This document shows, piece by piece, positions 22,718 through 34,781 of a stretch of DNA of 64,000 bases. Within the stretch, counting starts at the first letter, position 1. The number at the start of each line of letters is the position of its first letter. The notes beneath the pieces are model-generated. The model was not told the DNA's origin. It made no database searches and saw only the letters and a list, made by a program, of their open reading frames with translations. Source of the DNA: Zygaena filipendulae (Eukaryota; Arthropoda; Insecta; Lepidoptera; Zygaenidae); NCBI GenBank assembly GCA_907165275.2, contig OU015679.1, forward strand, positions 372,001-436,000. The letters are read 5' to 3'. A program made the position numbers and the translations under genes.

Positions 22718-22975
22718 GCTTATCACACTTTACAATTTGTCAGACACCAATCTAAGAAATCGGAAAGTGTAATCGAAGTTAGAACAGTTGGTTCCGATTT
22801 AGGATCAGTGAGTGAGAGAGAGAGCAAGTGATCACATTACATTAAAATGTACCCTAGAGTAGTCGATTTAGGGTATAATTTAGTGTGTGATCACTCGCTA
22901 TCTCTCTCACTAACTGATCCTAAATTGTATCCGATTTAGATTCCTAAATTGGAAGTAGTGTAATAAGCCCATTAA
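22718..22975. repeat. Hairpin MITE, about 260 bp
   Basis: An inner inverted repeat (tttaggatcagtgagtgaga near 22,797 and tctcactaactgatcctaaa near 22,907) lies within an outer one (gcttatcacact at 22,718; gtgtaataagc ending 22,971). No coding sequence. The interval 22,381-22,717 holds another short segment (ggaaatagttctg ... tacataggccaaaaa, about 22,600) that occurs inverted at 12,280-12,330. Confidence 0.5.
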
Positions 22976-23139
22976 TGGGGATTTACTCGAGCGTCATTGG
23001 GACCTATTGAGTTTTGAAGATTAGGAGGTAGAAACAAAATAAGGTAATAAACAAAATATGATGTTTTTTCTTTCATTTCTACAGACTTTCAAAAATGTAA
23101 AAAAAAAAACAGTCACATGGAAATATTAGAGGACGTCAG

Positions 23140-24462
23140 ATATTGATAGTGTGCTCCACGGTATCTCTGATGAAGTGTCCTGTAAGTTCCACAGTAATAA
23201 CATTATTTACGTAAATTAGGAACATTAAAGGCCCAATTATTGAGCCCTGCGGAATTCATCATCAACAAACAACATCGTTATACGAGCTGGTGAATTCGCC
23301 TATTTTCACAAGTTGACGTCTGTTCTGTAAATATGAAGCAAACATTTGATGAGCCATGCCTGTAACGCCTATATTTCTTAATTTATGCAACAGTTTCACG
23401 TGGCTAACTGTATCAAATGCTTTTTTCTTCTATGAAGACACCCAAGGCCAAATCTTTTTGATCAATATGAGTCCTAATTTTTGTAACCAAGTCCACCGTA
23501 GCTGTAAAACAGCTAGATTTTGGTCGGAAACCATATTGTTGATCAATAAAGAATTTTTTTTCTACTAGGTACGTGTTAAGGCGATCATGTAAAATCCGTT
23601 CAAAAATTTTTGATAGTACTGGTAACACTGACACGGGTCTATAATTACTTGGATCTACTTTGGAGCCAGATTTATGTATAGGACTAACCTTCGCGATTTT
23701 GAGCGTATCAGGAAACACGCCGTGCGATATACACTTGTTTATGCAACAAGTTAACTTATCCGCTATAACATCTTTTAGGCATTTAATAGCTTTGGTACTA
23801 ATTCCATCCACCCCAGAACTGGTGTTAACATCTAAATTATCAATTATGTTTGACACTTCTCCATTAGTACATAGTGATAGCTCATTTAAAGTTAGGTTAT
23901 GTATGTGCACATTTTTATACATATAAATGTTATCGTTATCTTCGTGATATATAAAAGGTATCTTACTAGCCAAGTCCGCGCCTATTGACACAGAAAAGTT
24001 ATTAAGAATTTCACAAATCGCGTTACCTTCAGTTACAGTTGATATTAGTCTTGGTGGAGTACAGCTCTCTTTTATTTTATTAAGCGATAAACTGTTAATA
24101 ACTTCCCACGTTTTTTTCGAATTTTTACTACAGTTCTGAAATAGAGAAAGATAATAATTCTTCTTGCAACTTCTTATCATAGATTTTACTTTTATTCTCA
24201 CATCATTGTAGTTCTTTCTTAGCGTATCATCGCTTGGATATATCTTAATCTGTTTCCAATAGTTGTTTCGCAGGTTGATTGAGTCGATAATCTCTTTATT
24301 TATCCAATCTTCTTTAGGTCGATTAAGGTATTTAGTTTTTAGGATTTTATTGTTTTTTATTTGTTCTGAGATAAATTGTTCTAAATAAATGTATTCCTGG
24401 CTTTGATTATCATACTTCGCTTCCAGAGTATTATTATATAGATTTTTGTAGTCTAGGGCCAT
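23140..24462 (-). pseudogene. CR1/Jockey-type LINE reverse transcriptase, 3'-truncated
   Basis: Minus strand. The EN-RT linker is followed by RT motifs: NTSSGVDGISTKAIK, then SNYRPVSVLPVLSKIFERIL, QQYGFRPKSSC, and after a frameshift near 23,415-23,430 KAFDTVSH and IPQGSIIGPLMFLIY. Three stop codons occur just before IPQGS (around 23,265). The sequence ends near 23,140 before the catalytic xADD box, so the element is dead. 22,976-23,139 holds no recognised feature. Confidence 0.8.
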
Positions 24463-24467
24463 ATATT

Positions 24468-25150
24468 TTATCTTCTTGTTTGCTTGTGGAATATGTGTTT
24501 GTGGTCTGACAGAGATGAGTCAACTATTGATATTTCGAAACAGTGATTATTATTAATATTTGTACATATATGGTCTAATATTGTATTTGTGGTATTTGTT
24601 TCTCTTGTGCTGTGATTTTTATTGATTTTATTCAATATTTCGTAGCCTGTTTCCTTTATTATATTTCGATACTGTGCAACACAAGCGTCGTCCCTTAGCA
24701 AGTCGATATTGAAGTCCCCGAAAACAATTGCCCTCCGTCGACGCTCCAATTGCGCCGAGTATATGTCCAGAAAATCGCTCATATTTGTTTTGCCCGGCTT
24801 GTATATAACGCCAACATCTAAAGACAATTTATCTATATGTGCCCATAGATAGTGGTTCCCATTCTCACATAATTCTTCAAGGAGTTCGTATTTAATACTG
24901 TTGTGTAGATAGATAGACACACCACCACCCTTACTTGTTTGTCTATAGTTGAACAAGTGTTTATAGTCGGGTAGTTGGTATTGTTTAGCATCATTTTCGG
25001 AAGTAATCCATGTCTCAGTAAATAATAACAAATGTGTTGTTTTTGGTAACGCCTTAATAATACATTTTATTTCGTCAAACTTGCCCGCTTTTCGTATACT
25101 TCGTAAGTTGGCATAAAAGAATCTCAGTGATTGCGGATGGTATTGGATAT
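24468..25150 (-). pseudogene. LINE endonuclease (EEP family)
   Basis: The open part is 25,031-24,468, with continuous sequence upstream to about 25,140 (SLRFFYANLRSIRKAGKFDE, the N-terminal strand). Motifs: LLFTETWI (catalytic Glu), GGGVSIYL, VIYKPGK, VFGDFNID and SLSDHK. It would be the APE-like nicking domain of ORF2, in front of the RT. It ends at a stop after HKQTRR immediately before the RT linker. Confidence 0.82.
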
Positions 25151-25210
25151 TTTCATATTTGTCGATTACATGGTGTTCGACTTTACTAGTTTTATTTTCT
25201 CATGGGTATT

Positions 25211-26124
25211 TTATAGGTTTTTTGTATTAGGTTTATTTGTGACGATTTTAGGTATGCCTTTTATGTATCGTATGATGAGATCCTTTTCACCATTTTGTAT
25301 GCGCGTACTCAGTTCATCCTTTAAACTATCCATGTATTTTTTTGTGCTGGTGTCTGATCATAATAAATTTGCACATTTTCTGGAAGTTTAGATTTACAAC
25401 GAATTAATTGTTTTGGAGTGTCGGCGCTGTCGAAAAACACTTTTATCGGCCGATTTTTGTCCGGTATGTATTTGCCAAGTCTTATGATTTTAATCGGCTT
25501 CGGACAGTTGTCACTGAGCAACTTAATTAACTTCGTAACTTCCAGCTCATCATGATTTCGCCTGGAGGTAACATGCGTATCATTTTTCTCCACTATACCC
25601 ACAATAATAACGTGTTTCTCACGCTCATTTCGGTCCTTCATTTCTAGTATGAGGTTTTCTTGCATAAGCGGTGGCGGAATAAATGTATTACAGTTTTTGT
25701 TTTGATTTTGTTTTATTTGAAGTAACTCGTTTTCTATATTTTTTATTTTATCATCAGTAATTGTATTGTTTGATTTGATATTCTCGATTTCTGTATTTAT
25801 CGTTTCGAACTTTTGTGATAGGTTTTCAACAGCCGCTTTCATCGTCATAACTTCAGACTTAATTTCAGTAATTTCATTTCGTATGTGACTTAAATTTTCA
25901 TTTTGGGTTTTTCCAAAATCTTCAAAAAAATTCATTATTTCTGATTTAAAACTCAGTAGCTCTGTTTTAAAATCCTGGTCTTCGGTTCGTTGTTTACGCT
26001 TTCTTATGTTTATATTAGTAAAAGTATCATCCTTACCGTATGTTGAGAGGTATGGCGTAGACCCGCTGCAACTTTCGCTTCCGCTTATCAACATGCCACT
26101 AGGCGGTGTTCTCTGTAGACTCAT
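25211..26124 (-). pseudogene. LINE ORF1, coiled coil plus RNA-binding-like domain
   Basis: ATG at 26,124 (the open frame extends five codons further using a GTG). A Ser/Thr-rich start is followed by a long coiled coil (ITEIKSEVMTMKAAVENLSQ, IENIKSN, IENELLQIKQ). A basic domain, EREKHVIIVGI ... KPIKIIRLGKY ... RPIKVFF, follows. One extra base in the T-run 25,337-25,343 ends the frame early; read past it, the domain continues to a stop at 25,211-25,213. It precedes the endonuclease on the same strand. Confidence 0.72.
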
Positions 26125-26204
26125 CGTCGTAGTCGCCACTCGGCATGCACTATTTTAAGCGGACTGCGAGTACAAGCGAAACGAAAAATAGCAACCGCAC
26201 CCTT

Positions 26205-26343
26205 TACTCGAGGAGGTGAGGGGAGCCTCTCACGCACCGATGCCGAACGGCGTGCGCTTACTCAGGAACAAAAGGTCCTTCGAAATGTGATGGCCGAGCT
26301 CGTGAATAACACTCAGATGCACTTGTCACAAGAAACAAAATTC
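26205..26343 (+). pseudogene. Short plus-strand coding scrap, possible LINE ORF1 piece
   Basis: One frame reads LSRTDAERRALTQEQ, then LRNVMAELVNNTQMHLSQ, helical and retroelement-like, between two minus-strand LINEs. I cannot name the family. Confidence 0.25.
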
Positions 26344-26404
26344 CACTAATGAGTTCTTGATTTGAATTTTAATATTTACGAAAAAATTAAGAACACGTCT
26401 ACTT

Positions 26405-28836
26405 CCCACGGCCGCAGAGGTAGTTATTATGACTTCAGGGTTAAGTCCCCAGCTCACCTTTGCCACCCTAGCTAATTGCCTAAAGATTGCAACTGCCTTC
26501 TTGCAGGTTTGTCTAATGTGCGGGTTGAACGTCAGGCGATGGTCTATAATCAGTCCTAACAATTTTATTTCGTTCATCATGCCAATGTCTCCCCCGCCCA
26601 TGCTCAGCCGTGGGACGTCGTACTTTAATTTCTGCGTAACCACCATCGCACTTGTTTTGTGCGGTGCGAATCTTAGTTTATTTCGGACGCCCCACGCCCG
26701 AACATACTCGAGGGCGGCATTGGCACGATGTTCGATTTCGAGCGCGGTGTCGCCGTCGAACATCAAAACTACGTCATCCGCAAAGGCCTGACAATAGTCT
26801 CCCCTGCTCTCCAGGCCCTTGAGGAGTGGGTCTAGCATGAGGTTCCACAGGATGGGACCCCCTATGGAACCCTGGATGCAGCCCTTGTTCGTGCTCGTGC
26901 CCGCGTATCGGACAGCCACGCTACGGTTCTCGAGATAGCTGTCGATCACCGGCCTCAGGTTCACGGGACACTTCTCCTCAGCCAGTCGGACTCTGATGGC
27001 CGGCCACCATGCGCTATCGAAAGCTCCCTCTATATCCGGCGAGATTATTGTTATGATCCGTTTCTAGTCAAGCTTTACGCGGATTCTCTGCATTAGATTA
27101 TAGAGGGAGTCCTCCGTGCTTCTCTGGGGCATGAATCCGTACTGGCGAGTACTCATCTTCGGCAATAAGTGAAACTTGAGGCGAGTGACCAGCATCTTCT
27201 CGAAAATTTTTCCAAGTACAGGCAATAGCCCAATCGGTCTGTAAGACTTGGGAGCAACGTAGCTGTCCTTACCCGGCTTCCTGAGTACCACCACTGTTGC
27301 CTTTTTCCAGATGTTCGGAAAGTAGCGGCACCTCAGGCACCCATTGACCGGAACGACCGGGCGAGGAACACCTCAGGGTCACATGCGACGGCGCGGCTAC
27401 AAATGTCGGACGTAAGACCGTCAGCTCCCGGAGCTTTCTTGGGATTGAACGTCTTGCAGGTCAACTCTAACTCATTCATGGTGAAGGGTGGGTCATGCTC
27501 CTCACCAGGACCTACGATGTTGGCCACCTCGGCCTTTCCCCGCGTTATTGTGTGCTCCGCATTGTCTTCCCCTTCATCGTCCCATGGGTAGAAGGTCTCC
27601 GCCAGGAGCCTAACCGAATCCCTCGCATCCTGTACCCTCCCGTCCTTTTCCAGCAGCAGATCTTCCTCTCTAATGACCGTCCTACCTGTATATCCCCTCC
27701 CATACCCCTTCCTTGTCCTGCTTTCCACAGAACTCCTTCCAGCTCTCGGTCTGGGCTCTCCTCGCACTCGACTTATACTTCTCTTTCTGTTCCAGGTACA
27801 AGCGTACTACCTCCTCTCTTCGGACCGGCGCTGCGTTCCTGGTCCTGCGTTTCCTGGTGGCTACTTCCTTCTTCATCTTCGAGAGTTCATCGGTCCACCA
27901 TGGCATGGTGAGTATGGTTTTATTTACTTTTTTAGGTATAGTTTCTTTACAGGTCTCCAGAATTGCTGTCGTGTAATTTTGTACTGCGTTTTCTAAACTT
28001 GTTTGGTCATAAATGTCATTAATTTGGACTAAATTTAAATGGGAATTCTGCAAAGCTTGGGGCAGTTTTTCACAAAACTGCTCCCAGTTTGCCTTACGAG
28101 TGTTAAATATTCTCGTCGTTCTTTTAATTCTTATGCCTTTAGATTTTTGAAGCAGAAGCCGAAAGGTGATGCCATTGTGATCCGAACTCGTTAAACTCTC
28201 GTCAACTCTCCAGTCCTGCACCAGGTCCAGCAGATCGGCCGTACAGGCCGTTACGTCCACGTAGCTCCTGTACCTGGTACCGCCCCGAATGGTGTCGAAG
28301 GTGGGTGTTTTACCATCGTTGAGGATGTAGAGCCCGAGTTCCCCGAGAGCTGCGCACATGTCTTCGCCTCGCGCGTTGTCCATATCGCCCCCCCACCAGA
28401 TGCTTTTTGCGTTTGCATCGCCCCCCATGACCAACCTCACCGATCCCATCCGGCGTTCGATTTTGCGGAGGTGCTCCAGGTATGGCCCTATGGGCTGGTC
28501 CGGCTCGAAGTAGTACGATACCAGCGTGATCGTCCAGGCTCTGGTCCGGATCCCCACCACGACGATGTTGTTTGTGGTGAGTTGCGGGCACGGTATTATG
28601 TCAAGGTCGGGATTGAAGACGACAATCGCCGCCTTAATCGTCCCTCCTCCTCGCTCAGAGTTCTGGACGCCCCGGTAATTCTTAAGACTTCCAGTCCCGC
28701 CCACATATGGCTCCTGGAGCAGCGCCACAGCAGTCCTGCGTCTCGCGGCTTCGATCAGCAACTCTTGCATCGCCAGCCGCTTCCTCTGGAGGTTGGCCTG
28801 GATTATTAGGTACGGGTTTGATACGTCCGGGGCCAC
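26405..28836 (-). pseudogene. R1-clade LINE ORF2 (endonuclease and RT), broken
   Basis: The endonuclease opens at 28,836 (IIQANLQRKRLAMQELLIEA, LLQEPYVGG, GGDANAKSIWW, SSDHNGI). A frameshift near 27,690 leads into RT (NPKKAPGADGLTSDI), then another near 27,340 into SYRPIGLLPVLGKIFEKML. An in-frame TAG at 27,064-27,066 interrupts before IEGAFDSAWW. The catalytic box is FADDVVLMFDG. Sequence ends in the thumb (WGLNPEVI) near 26,405, so the Cys-containing C-terminus is missing. The style of motifs is R1/TRAS/SART. ORF2 overlaps the end of ORF1. Confidence 0.88.
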
Positions 28837-28837
28837 C

Positions 28838-29378
28838 TTAGCAATATGCTACGGATGCCCGAGCCAAGGCGTCCCACTTCCGTCGAATCGGGCAATCACT
28901 GCTAAACGTGTTATGCTCCTTATTGAGCATTTTGGCTTTCACGCAGTTCCTGCAGGACGGTGGCTCCCCGGCAAACCAGTCTGCACACTCGGTCTTTAAG
29001 TGCGGCCCTCCGCAGTGGCTGCACACGTCGGCCGGCTCCGTGCAGTAGCGTTTTGTAGCGTGCCCGTATCCCAGGCAGCGGGAACACTGCACCACCGGGG
29101 ATTGGTCGGCCACCCTGACGCGCTGCAGGTCAACACACACCTCGCCCGCGTCGAGCATCCTACCCCAGATCTTGGGCGAGGTGCTCGACGGCTCCTCTCT
29201 TACTAGTGTAGGGTTGTCTGTCTCCGGCATAGGTGTAGTCCTAGCATTAGATTGTGTACCTGAAAACAATCTTATTAAGGGTTTAGGGACATTATAAGGA
29301 ATATCTATCTCTGTTTTCTTTATCTGATTTATATGTCTGACTAGATTCGCCCTGTGCGCGAGCTGCGAGCAGCTCGCG
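28838..29378 (-). pseudogene. R1 LINE ORF1, C-terminal part with zinc knuckles
   Basis: Open to the stop at 28,838. It carries three Cys/His boxes: CSRCLGYGHATKRYC, CSHCGGPHLKTEC and CRNCVKAKMLNKEHNTFSSDC, a typical ORF1 (gag-like) nucleic-acid-binding tail. Only about 170 residues of R1 origin remain; the N-terminal side ends at 29,378, exactly at the end of a perfect hairpin, where satellite-like DNA begins. The ATG of the open frame (29,410) is supplied by that foreign DNA. Confidence 0.8.
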
Positions 29379-31737
29379 TTTTCGAGCCAGGGCCGAAACA
29401 ATTTCCCCATACAAACAACTAATGTTCGGCGGCCATCTTTAAAAATGACGCAATCGAAAAACTGATTCGATATTCGGCATCAGCGACCCCAAAAACCCCC
29501 TAATGCCGAACCTCACCCGGATCGGATCAACTTTTTTTTCGGTCGCCATTTTGAATCCGCCATTTTGGATTTTTATTACGCCAGGCGGTTGCCCCTCATC
29601 AACCTCTATGACATTTGTTTGAGCACCCCCTACCTGACTCTTTTAGTTTCGGAGATAATCGAGTTTGAATTTTGTTCGGCGGCCATGTTTTTTTCCGCCA
29701 TTTTGAAAAAAAAGTTACACTATTGAAATTTGCCCAAGGTGTGGATCAAACTTTGTAAGTAACAGTTTTACTTTTGATGGATAGTTTCGGCGGGCAGTCA
29801 ACTCACTACCTGATGAGGAGCAGGAATCGAAGATGTCAAGGTTTTCCCACAATCACAGAAACCTCCTTTCCACATCTTAAATACATTATATCGACCTAGA
29901 GATGCTCCTTCTGGGAGAACAATTATGCTTAACTTTTTTTCGCCAGCCATTTCGAATCCGTCCGCCATCTTGGAATTATTTATATCCCGATAGAAGAAGA
30001 TAGTGCACCACCAACTGTACAAATTTTTTTTCAATACTCACGGCCGATAGTTTCCGAGCCAGGGCCGAAACAATTTCCCCATACAAACAACTAATGTTCG
30101 GCGGCCATCTTGAAAAATGACGCAATCGAAAAACTGATTCAATATTCGGCATCAGCGACCCCAAAAACCCCCGGATGCCGAACCTCACCCGGATCGGATC
30201 AACTTTTTTTTCGGCCGCCATTTTGATTCCGCCATTTTGGATTTTTACCACGCCAGGCGGTTGCCCTCCATTGACCTCTATGACATTTGTTTGAGCATCC
30301 CCCATCAGACTCCTATAGTTTCGGAGATAATCGAGTTTGAATTTTGTTCGGCGGCCATGTTTTTTTCCGCCATTTTGAAAAAAAAAGTTACACTATTAAA
30401 ATTTGCCCAAGGTGTGGATGAAATTTAGTTGGAAACGTTTTCACTTTCGATGGATAGTTTCGGCGGGCAGTCGACTCACTACCTGATGAGAAGCAGGAAT
30501 CGAAGATGTCGAGGTTTTCCCATAATCACCGAAACGTCCCCTCTACATGTTCCATACATTATATCAACCTAGAGATGCTCCTTCTGGGAGAACAATTATG
30601 TCAATGAGTGAGTGGTAATCTAGCTTTATATATTATAACTAGATTCGCCCTGTGCGCGAGCTGCGAGCAGCTCGCGAGGCTTGGTCGCCCTGTGCCCGGT
30701 TGCCCCCCATTGACCTCTATTTGTTCGAGCACCCTCCACCTGACTCTTTTAGTTTCGGAGATAATCGAGTTTGAATTTTGTTCGGCGGCCATGATTTTTT
30801 CCGCCATTTTGAAAAAAAAGTTTCACTATTGAAATTTGCCCAAGGTGTGGATCAAACTTTGTAAGTAACAGTTTTACTTTTGATGGATAGTTTCGGCGGG
30901 CAGTCAACTCACTACCTGATGAGGAGCAGGAATCGAAGATGTCAAGGTTTTCCCACAATCACAGAAACCTCCTTTCCACATCTTAAATACATTATATCGA
31001 CCTAGAGATGCTCCTTCTGGGAGAACAATTATGCTTAACTTTTTTTCGCCAGCCATTTCGAATCCGTCCGCCATCTTGGAATTACTTATATCCCGATAGA
31101 AGAAGATAGTGCACCACCAACTGTACAATTTTTTTTCAATACCCACGGCCGATAGTTTTTGAGCCAGGGCCGAAACAATTTCCCCATACAAACAACTAAT
31201 GTTCGGCGGCCATCTTGAAAAATGGCGCAATCGAAAAACTGATTCGATATTCGGCATCAGCGACCCCAAAAACCCCCGGATGCCGAACCTCACCCGTATC
31301 GGATCAACTTTTTTTTCGGCCGCCATTTTGAATCCGCCATTTTGGATTTTTACCACGCCAGGCGGTTGCCCCCTATTGACTTCTATGACATTTGTTTGAG
31401 CACCCCCTACCTGACTCTTTTAGTTTCGGAGATAATCGAGTTTGAATTTTGTTCGGCGGCCATGTTTTTTTCCGCCATTTTGAAAAAAAAGTTACACTAT
31501 TGAAATTTGCCCAAGGTGTGGATGAAATTTAGTTAGAAACGTTTTCACTTTCTATGGAAAGTTTCGGCGGGCAGTCGACTCACTACCTGATGAGAAGCAG
31601 GAATCGAAGATGTCGAGGTTTTCCCATAATCACCGAAACGTCCCCTCTACATGTTCCATACATTATATCAACCTAGAGATGCTCCTTCTGGGAGAACAAT
31701 TATGTCAATGAGTGAGTGGTAATCCAGCTTTATATAT
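29379..31737. repeat. Tandem satellite-like array, four units, GCCAT-rich
   Basis: Related units: U1 about 29,379-30,048; U2 about 30,049-30,636; U3 (5'-truncated) about 30,691-31,150; U4 about 31,151-31,737. Landmarks repeat in each, for example gagccagggccgaaacaatt (29,382; 30,055; 31,159) and caggaatcgaagatg (29,820; 30,497; 30,927; 31,603). U1/U3 end alike (ttatgcttaactttttttcg) and U2/U4 end alike (atgtcaatgagtgagtgg), so a dimer was duplicated. Frames of 60-150 codons on both strands here are by-products of the repeat. Confidence 0.85.
30638..30690 (-). pseudogene. Scrap of R1 ORF1 between satellite dimers
   Basis: 30,638-30,676 is identical to R1 ORF1 sequence at 29,340-29,378 (39 bp, encoding ASCSQLAHRANLV on the minus strand). 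The next ~14 bp (aggcttggtcgccc) continue plausibly as R1 ORF1. It separates U2 from U3. Confidence 0.7.
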
Positions 31738-31944
31738 TTTTAGGTAAGCCTTCTTCAATTTCCAAATAAATTATAAAAACAGATAAAAATGATAAACTTC
31801 CAATATAACGACACTTATCGACGAACGACGATGCGACGGAATGACTTGCACACAGCGACTACTTCCGTAGTTCCGTCTCACGCGCCGACCGCTGTCATGG
31901 CGCTGCCCGTAGTGTTGCCGCTCTCCAAGCCGAGTCTCCCAACA
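31738..31944 (-). repeat. TRIM-2 3' LTR
   Basis: Same length and sequence as the right LTR by eye. On the minus strand it is preceded by CAGGAGAGGCCG, a modest polypurine tract. The non-canonical 3' end (AAAA rather than CA) is shared by both copies. Confidence 0.82.
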
Positions 31945-34558
31945 CGGCCTCTCCTGACACCCTGACGTCCTCGTCAGGATCAATCTGATAAGGTCTTATC
32001 AGACTCGTCTCGCACATCCAGTACATGTAACAGATCGGTTAACAAGGGTCTCTAGACTGCATCCAATTTCGTCATCATTGCTAGCAACAAAATTTAAACA
32101 ACGTTCGCAGATACAACAAAAGTGACAAGGTTTTAGGTACACGGTTAGGTTAGTTTCAGTTATATTCATTAAAATTAATATTCGTCACACGAATTACCAA
32201 CACCAAAATAAAACCAAGATCTACGTCTACATCCACAACCACATGCAAAATAATCAACACTGAGCCGCACTGTGAGAGTCTCTTCGTTGCACGGTCGCAC
32301 ACTCTCACAGTCGCACTCAGCGACTCTTCGGCCTAGGCCATTACCGAAAAGCTTTCACACACTGGGTAGTGATCAGGTACCACAGCGACTCTTCGCATAA
32401 CGAAAAGGTTTCAACCTTGGGCAGGGATCCGGTGCCCAGTAACACTTCGCTCAACGAAGAATTCCACAACCATCATCATCTTCTTCATCCTCATCGTCAT
32501 CACCATCGAACGTAGCGACCCACTCGTAGGTCGGCTTCAAGATGACCTCGACGCCATACAGTCGAGATGCAAAACAGTGCGGTGACGGTGACGCTTCGCC
32601 GACACAGACGCAACGGCGTGCTGTGACGCGATCTGTACAGCGACGTTGCACGGTGGCGCGGTAATGTCGCCCACAGGACGCAACACACAGCCTCAATTTG
32701 TACCAGCGCACTATAGTGTAGCGGTGCAGCAGCACGTCCGTGGCAGTACGGGCGTGTGCATACTGGAGTCCCACGTCGAACTTCTTTCAGACACTTGATT
32801 CCAGCATTCGGTTCAGATGCGCATCCTAAGAGTAAACTGCAAGTCGCAGAACTGACAATTGCATAACTTTAGTCATTTTAAGTAATTTCACAAGGGCTTC
32901 GATCTTTCTTGAGCTCGGCCTAACCTGACCATTTCTAACAAGTATTCAAGTATTTATTGCTTACTAAGTGTACATAGCACAACAGAGTCTTATACATTGT
33001 TACAGTGAGCTTAAGACTTAGCTATCTTTTACAGGTGTTCCAAAAATATTAGGACGCACTAGTAATTAAATTACTAGGCATCTACATAAATACATTTCAG
33101 TTCAACTACAACATTACATTACTCAGATTAATGTTTTTAAATACATCATGTTGTTTAAGATTAAAATTAGCTTTAACATTAGATTTACATCTAGATATTG
33201 GATTCACGTTTCAGGTTACATAAAATTAACATTAAATTCACATCTAGATATCAGATTCACATTTCGGATTACATAAACTTAACATGTAATTCATCACAAA
33301 TTATTTCATCACAAGAGTCAAGTTCAGTCATCAAAATATTTCTTGAATGAATAAAAACATAAGTTGCTAATTATTATTAGGGTGAGCTTATTGCTCATAC
33401 CTACTCCTTTTTCAATAAAATGCTTAGGTATAAGAAATATTGGAGACACAAACTTGATAATTTCCATGCTACCTACATATATTTAAAATGGATGTTCCCA
33501 TACCAATTACCATTGAAAGCAACACTCGTGTGTACGCAGCTTTATAAATCTGTGATGAAATTTATTAAAAAGAAAATATCACACAACATTCAAGACAACA
33601 ATATACAGGTAGGTATATACAGATTACAGACAGACAATAAGTCTACTATGGGCACAAATATTCATTTCTTGTTTATTACACATACAATTGTTAAGATGTA
33701 ATTTATCCATTCAATGTTTTGTTTTCATCTTTTTTTTTTTACTTTGGTAGCTTACTCTTTGAGTTACATAAGTGATACTCTTCCTTCGGGTAACTTACAA
33801 TGCAACATAAGTATTTAGTTACCTTAACCAATTCATTAAAAGTGTAGTGTGAAATTAATGGAATTTTGCATCGGCAGTCAATACCGATTAACCGATGTGA
33901 TTGTAGGTATCTAGTAAGTAATGGATACGTCTTACTCAATAGGCGGCGATCATTAGCTCTTAAAGGCATATCCAGCACCTCAAACGCAGTATTGTCACCG
34001 TGGGACATGGTGACCTGCTCTGAGTCAGCTCCCAGGCAACTCCATCGCAGTGGCGCCAGACTGTCGCGGCCAAGCAACGCGCCGCGAGGCGCTCTGCTAG
34101 CGCTAACGCCGCGCTGTCGCGAATCAGTGACGCGGCGGCGCCTGCACTCGTGGCGCACGCACTCAACGTTTGCATCAGGGTTTAAAATCCTGGAGAAACA
34201 CATTTAACCGGCAGAAAGGGATCGAGAAAGTAGCTTAGTACCTACTTATTTACACTGCACAGAAAACGAATGACAACAATAGGTATTGCTGCGATTACAT
34301 CGTAGGTACCTACAAGACTTAAAAGACGTTCGATCGCGCAAACTTCGTTGACGTTGTCGCATTGACTCGACAAAGGTACTTCAAAACATTATAAGAATCA
34401 CACAATCACACAGAAAATAGACACACGAAGAACTATTATTAAATAATTTTAATCACACTTGAAACTTACCAATAAAAATGACAAACCATAAGTAACGGGT
34501 AGTTACACAAATATTAAATTGTCATGTCAGAATGCCAATACTTGTGATCCGTGAGACA

Positions 34559-34571
34559 ATCCCAATTCTGA
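34559..34571 (-). promoter_or_regulatory. TRIM-2 primer-binding site (tRNA-Leu-like)
   Basis: TCAGAATTGGGAT on the minus strand directly after the LTR, identical to the TRIM-1 site although the LTRs of the two elements are unrelated. Confidence 0.55.
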
Positions 34572-34778
34572 TTTTAGGTAAGCCTTCTTCAATTTCCAAA
34601 TAAATTATAAAAACAGATAAAAATGATAAACTTCCAATATAACGACACTTATCGACGAACGACGATGCGACGGAATGACTTGCACACAGCGACTACTTCC
34701 GTAGTTCCGTCTCACGCGCCGACCGCTGTCATGGCGCTGCCCGTAGTGTTGCCGCTCTCCAAGCCGAGTCTCCCAACA
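34572..34778 (-). repeat. TRIM-2 5' LTR
   Basis: 207 bp. It is followed on the minus strand directly by TCAGAATTGGGAT (34,571-34,559), the same primer-site sequence as TRIM-1. The right end lies against the end of Gypsy-C pol. Confidence 0.82.
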
Positions 34779-34781
34779 ATA

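Larger units (their letters stand above)
31738..34778 (-). mobile_element. TRIM-2, complete non-autonomous LTR element
   Basis: Direct repeats of 207 bp at 31,738-31,944 and 34,572-34,778. On the minus strand each starts TGTTGGGAGAC and ends CTTACCTAAAA. ATAT flanks both sides (31,734-31,737; 34,779-34,782), allowing one base of ambiguity in a T-run. The minus orientation is set by the primer site after the right LTR. The 2.6 kb interior has no gag or pol; its longest frames (154 and 107 codons, minus) show no domain. Confidence 0.85.

Noticed and set aside
27403..28999. Long plus-strand ORFs (up to 138 codons) opposite the R1 LINE
   Set aside because: They are antisense shadows of GC-rich endonuclease and RT coding sequence with clear motifs on the minus strand.
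29798..31399. Several 60-150 codon frames on both strands in the satellite array
   Set aside because: They repeat with the array period, start at different points in each unit and have no recognised domain.
31945..34571. Minus-strand ORFs of 107 and 154 codons inside TRIM-2
   Set aside because: No gag, protease or RT motif; Arg/Ser-rich composition follows local GC content. I treat the interior as non-coding.
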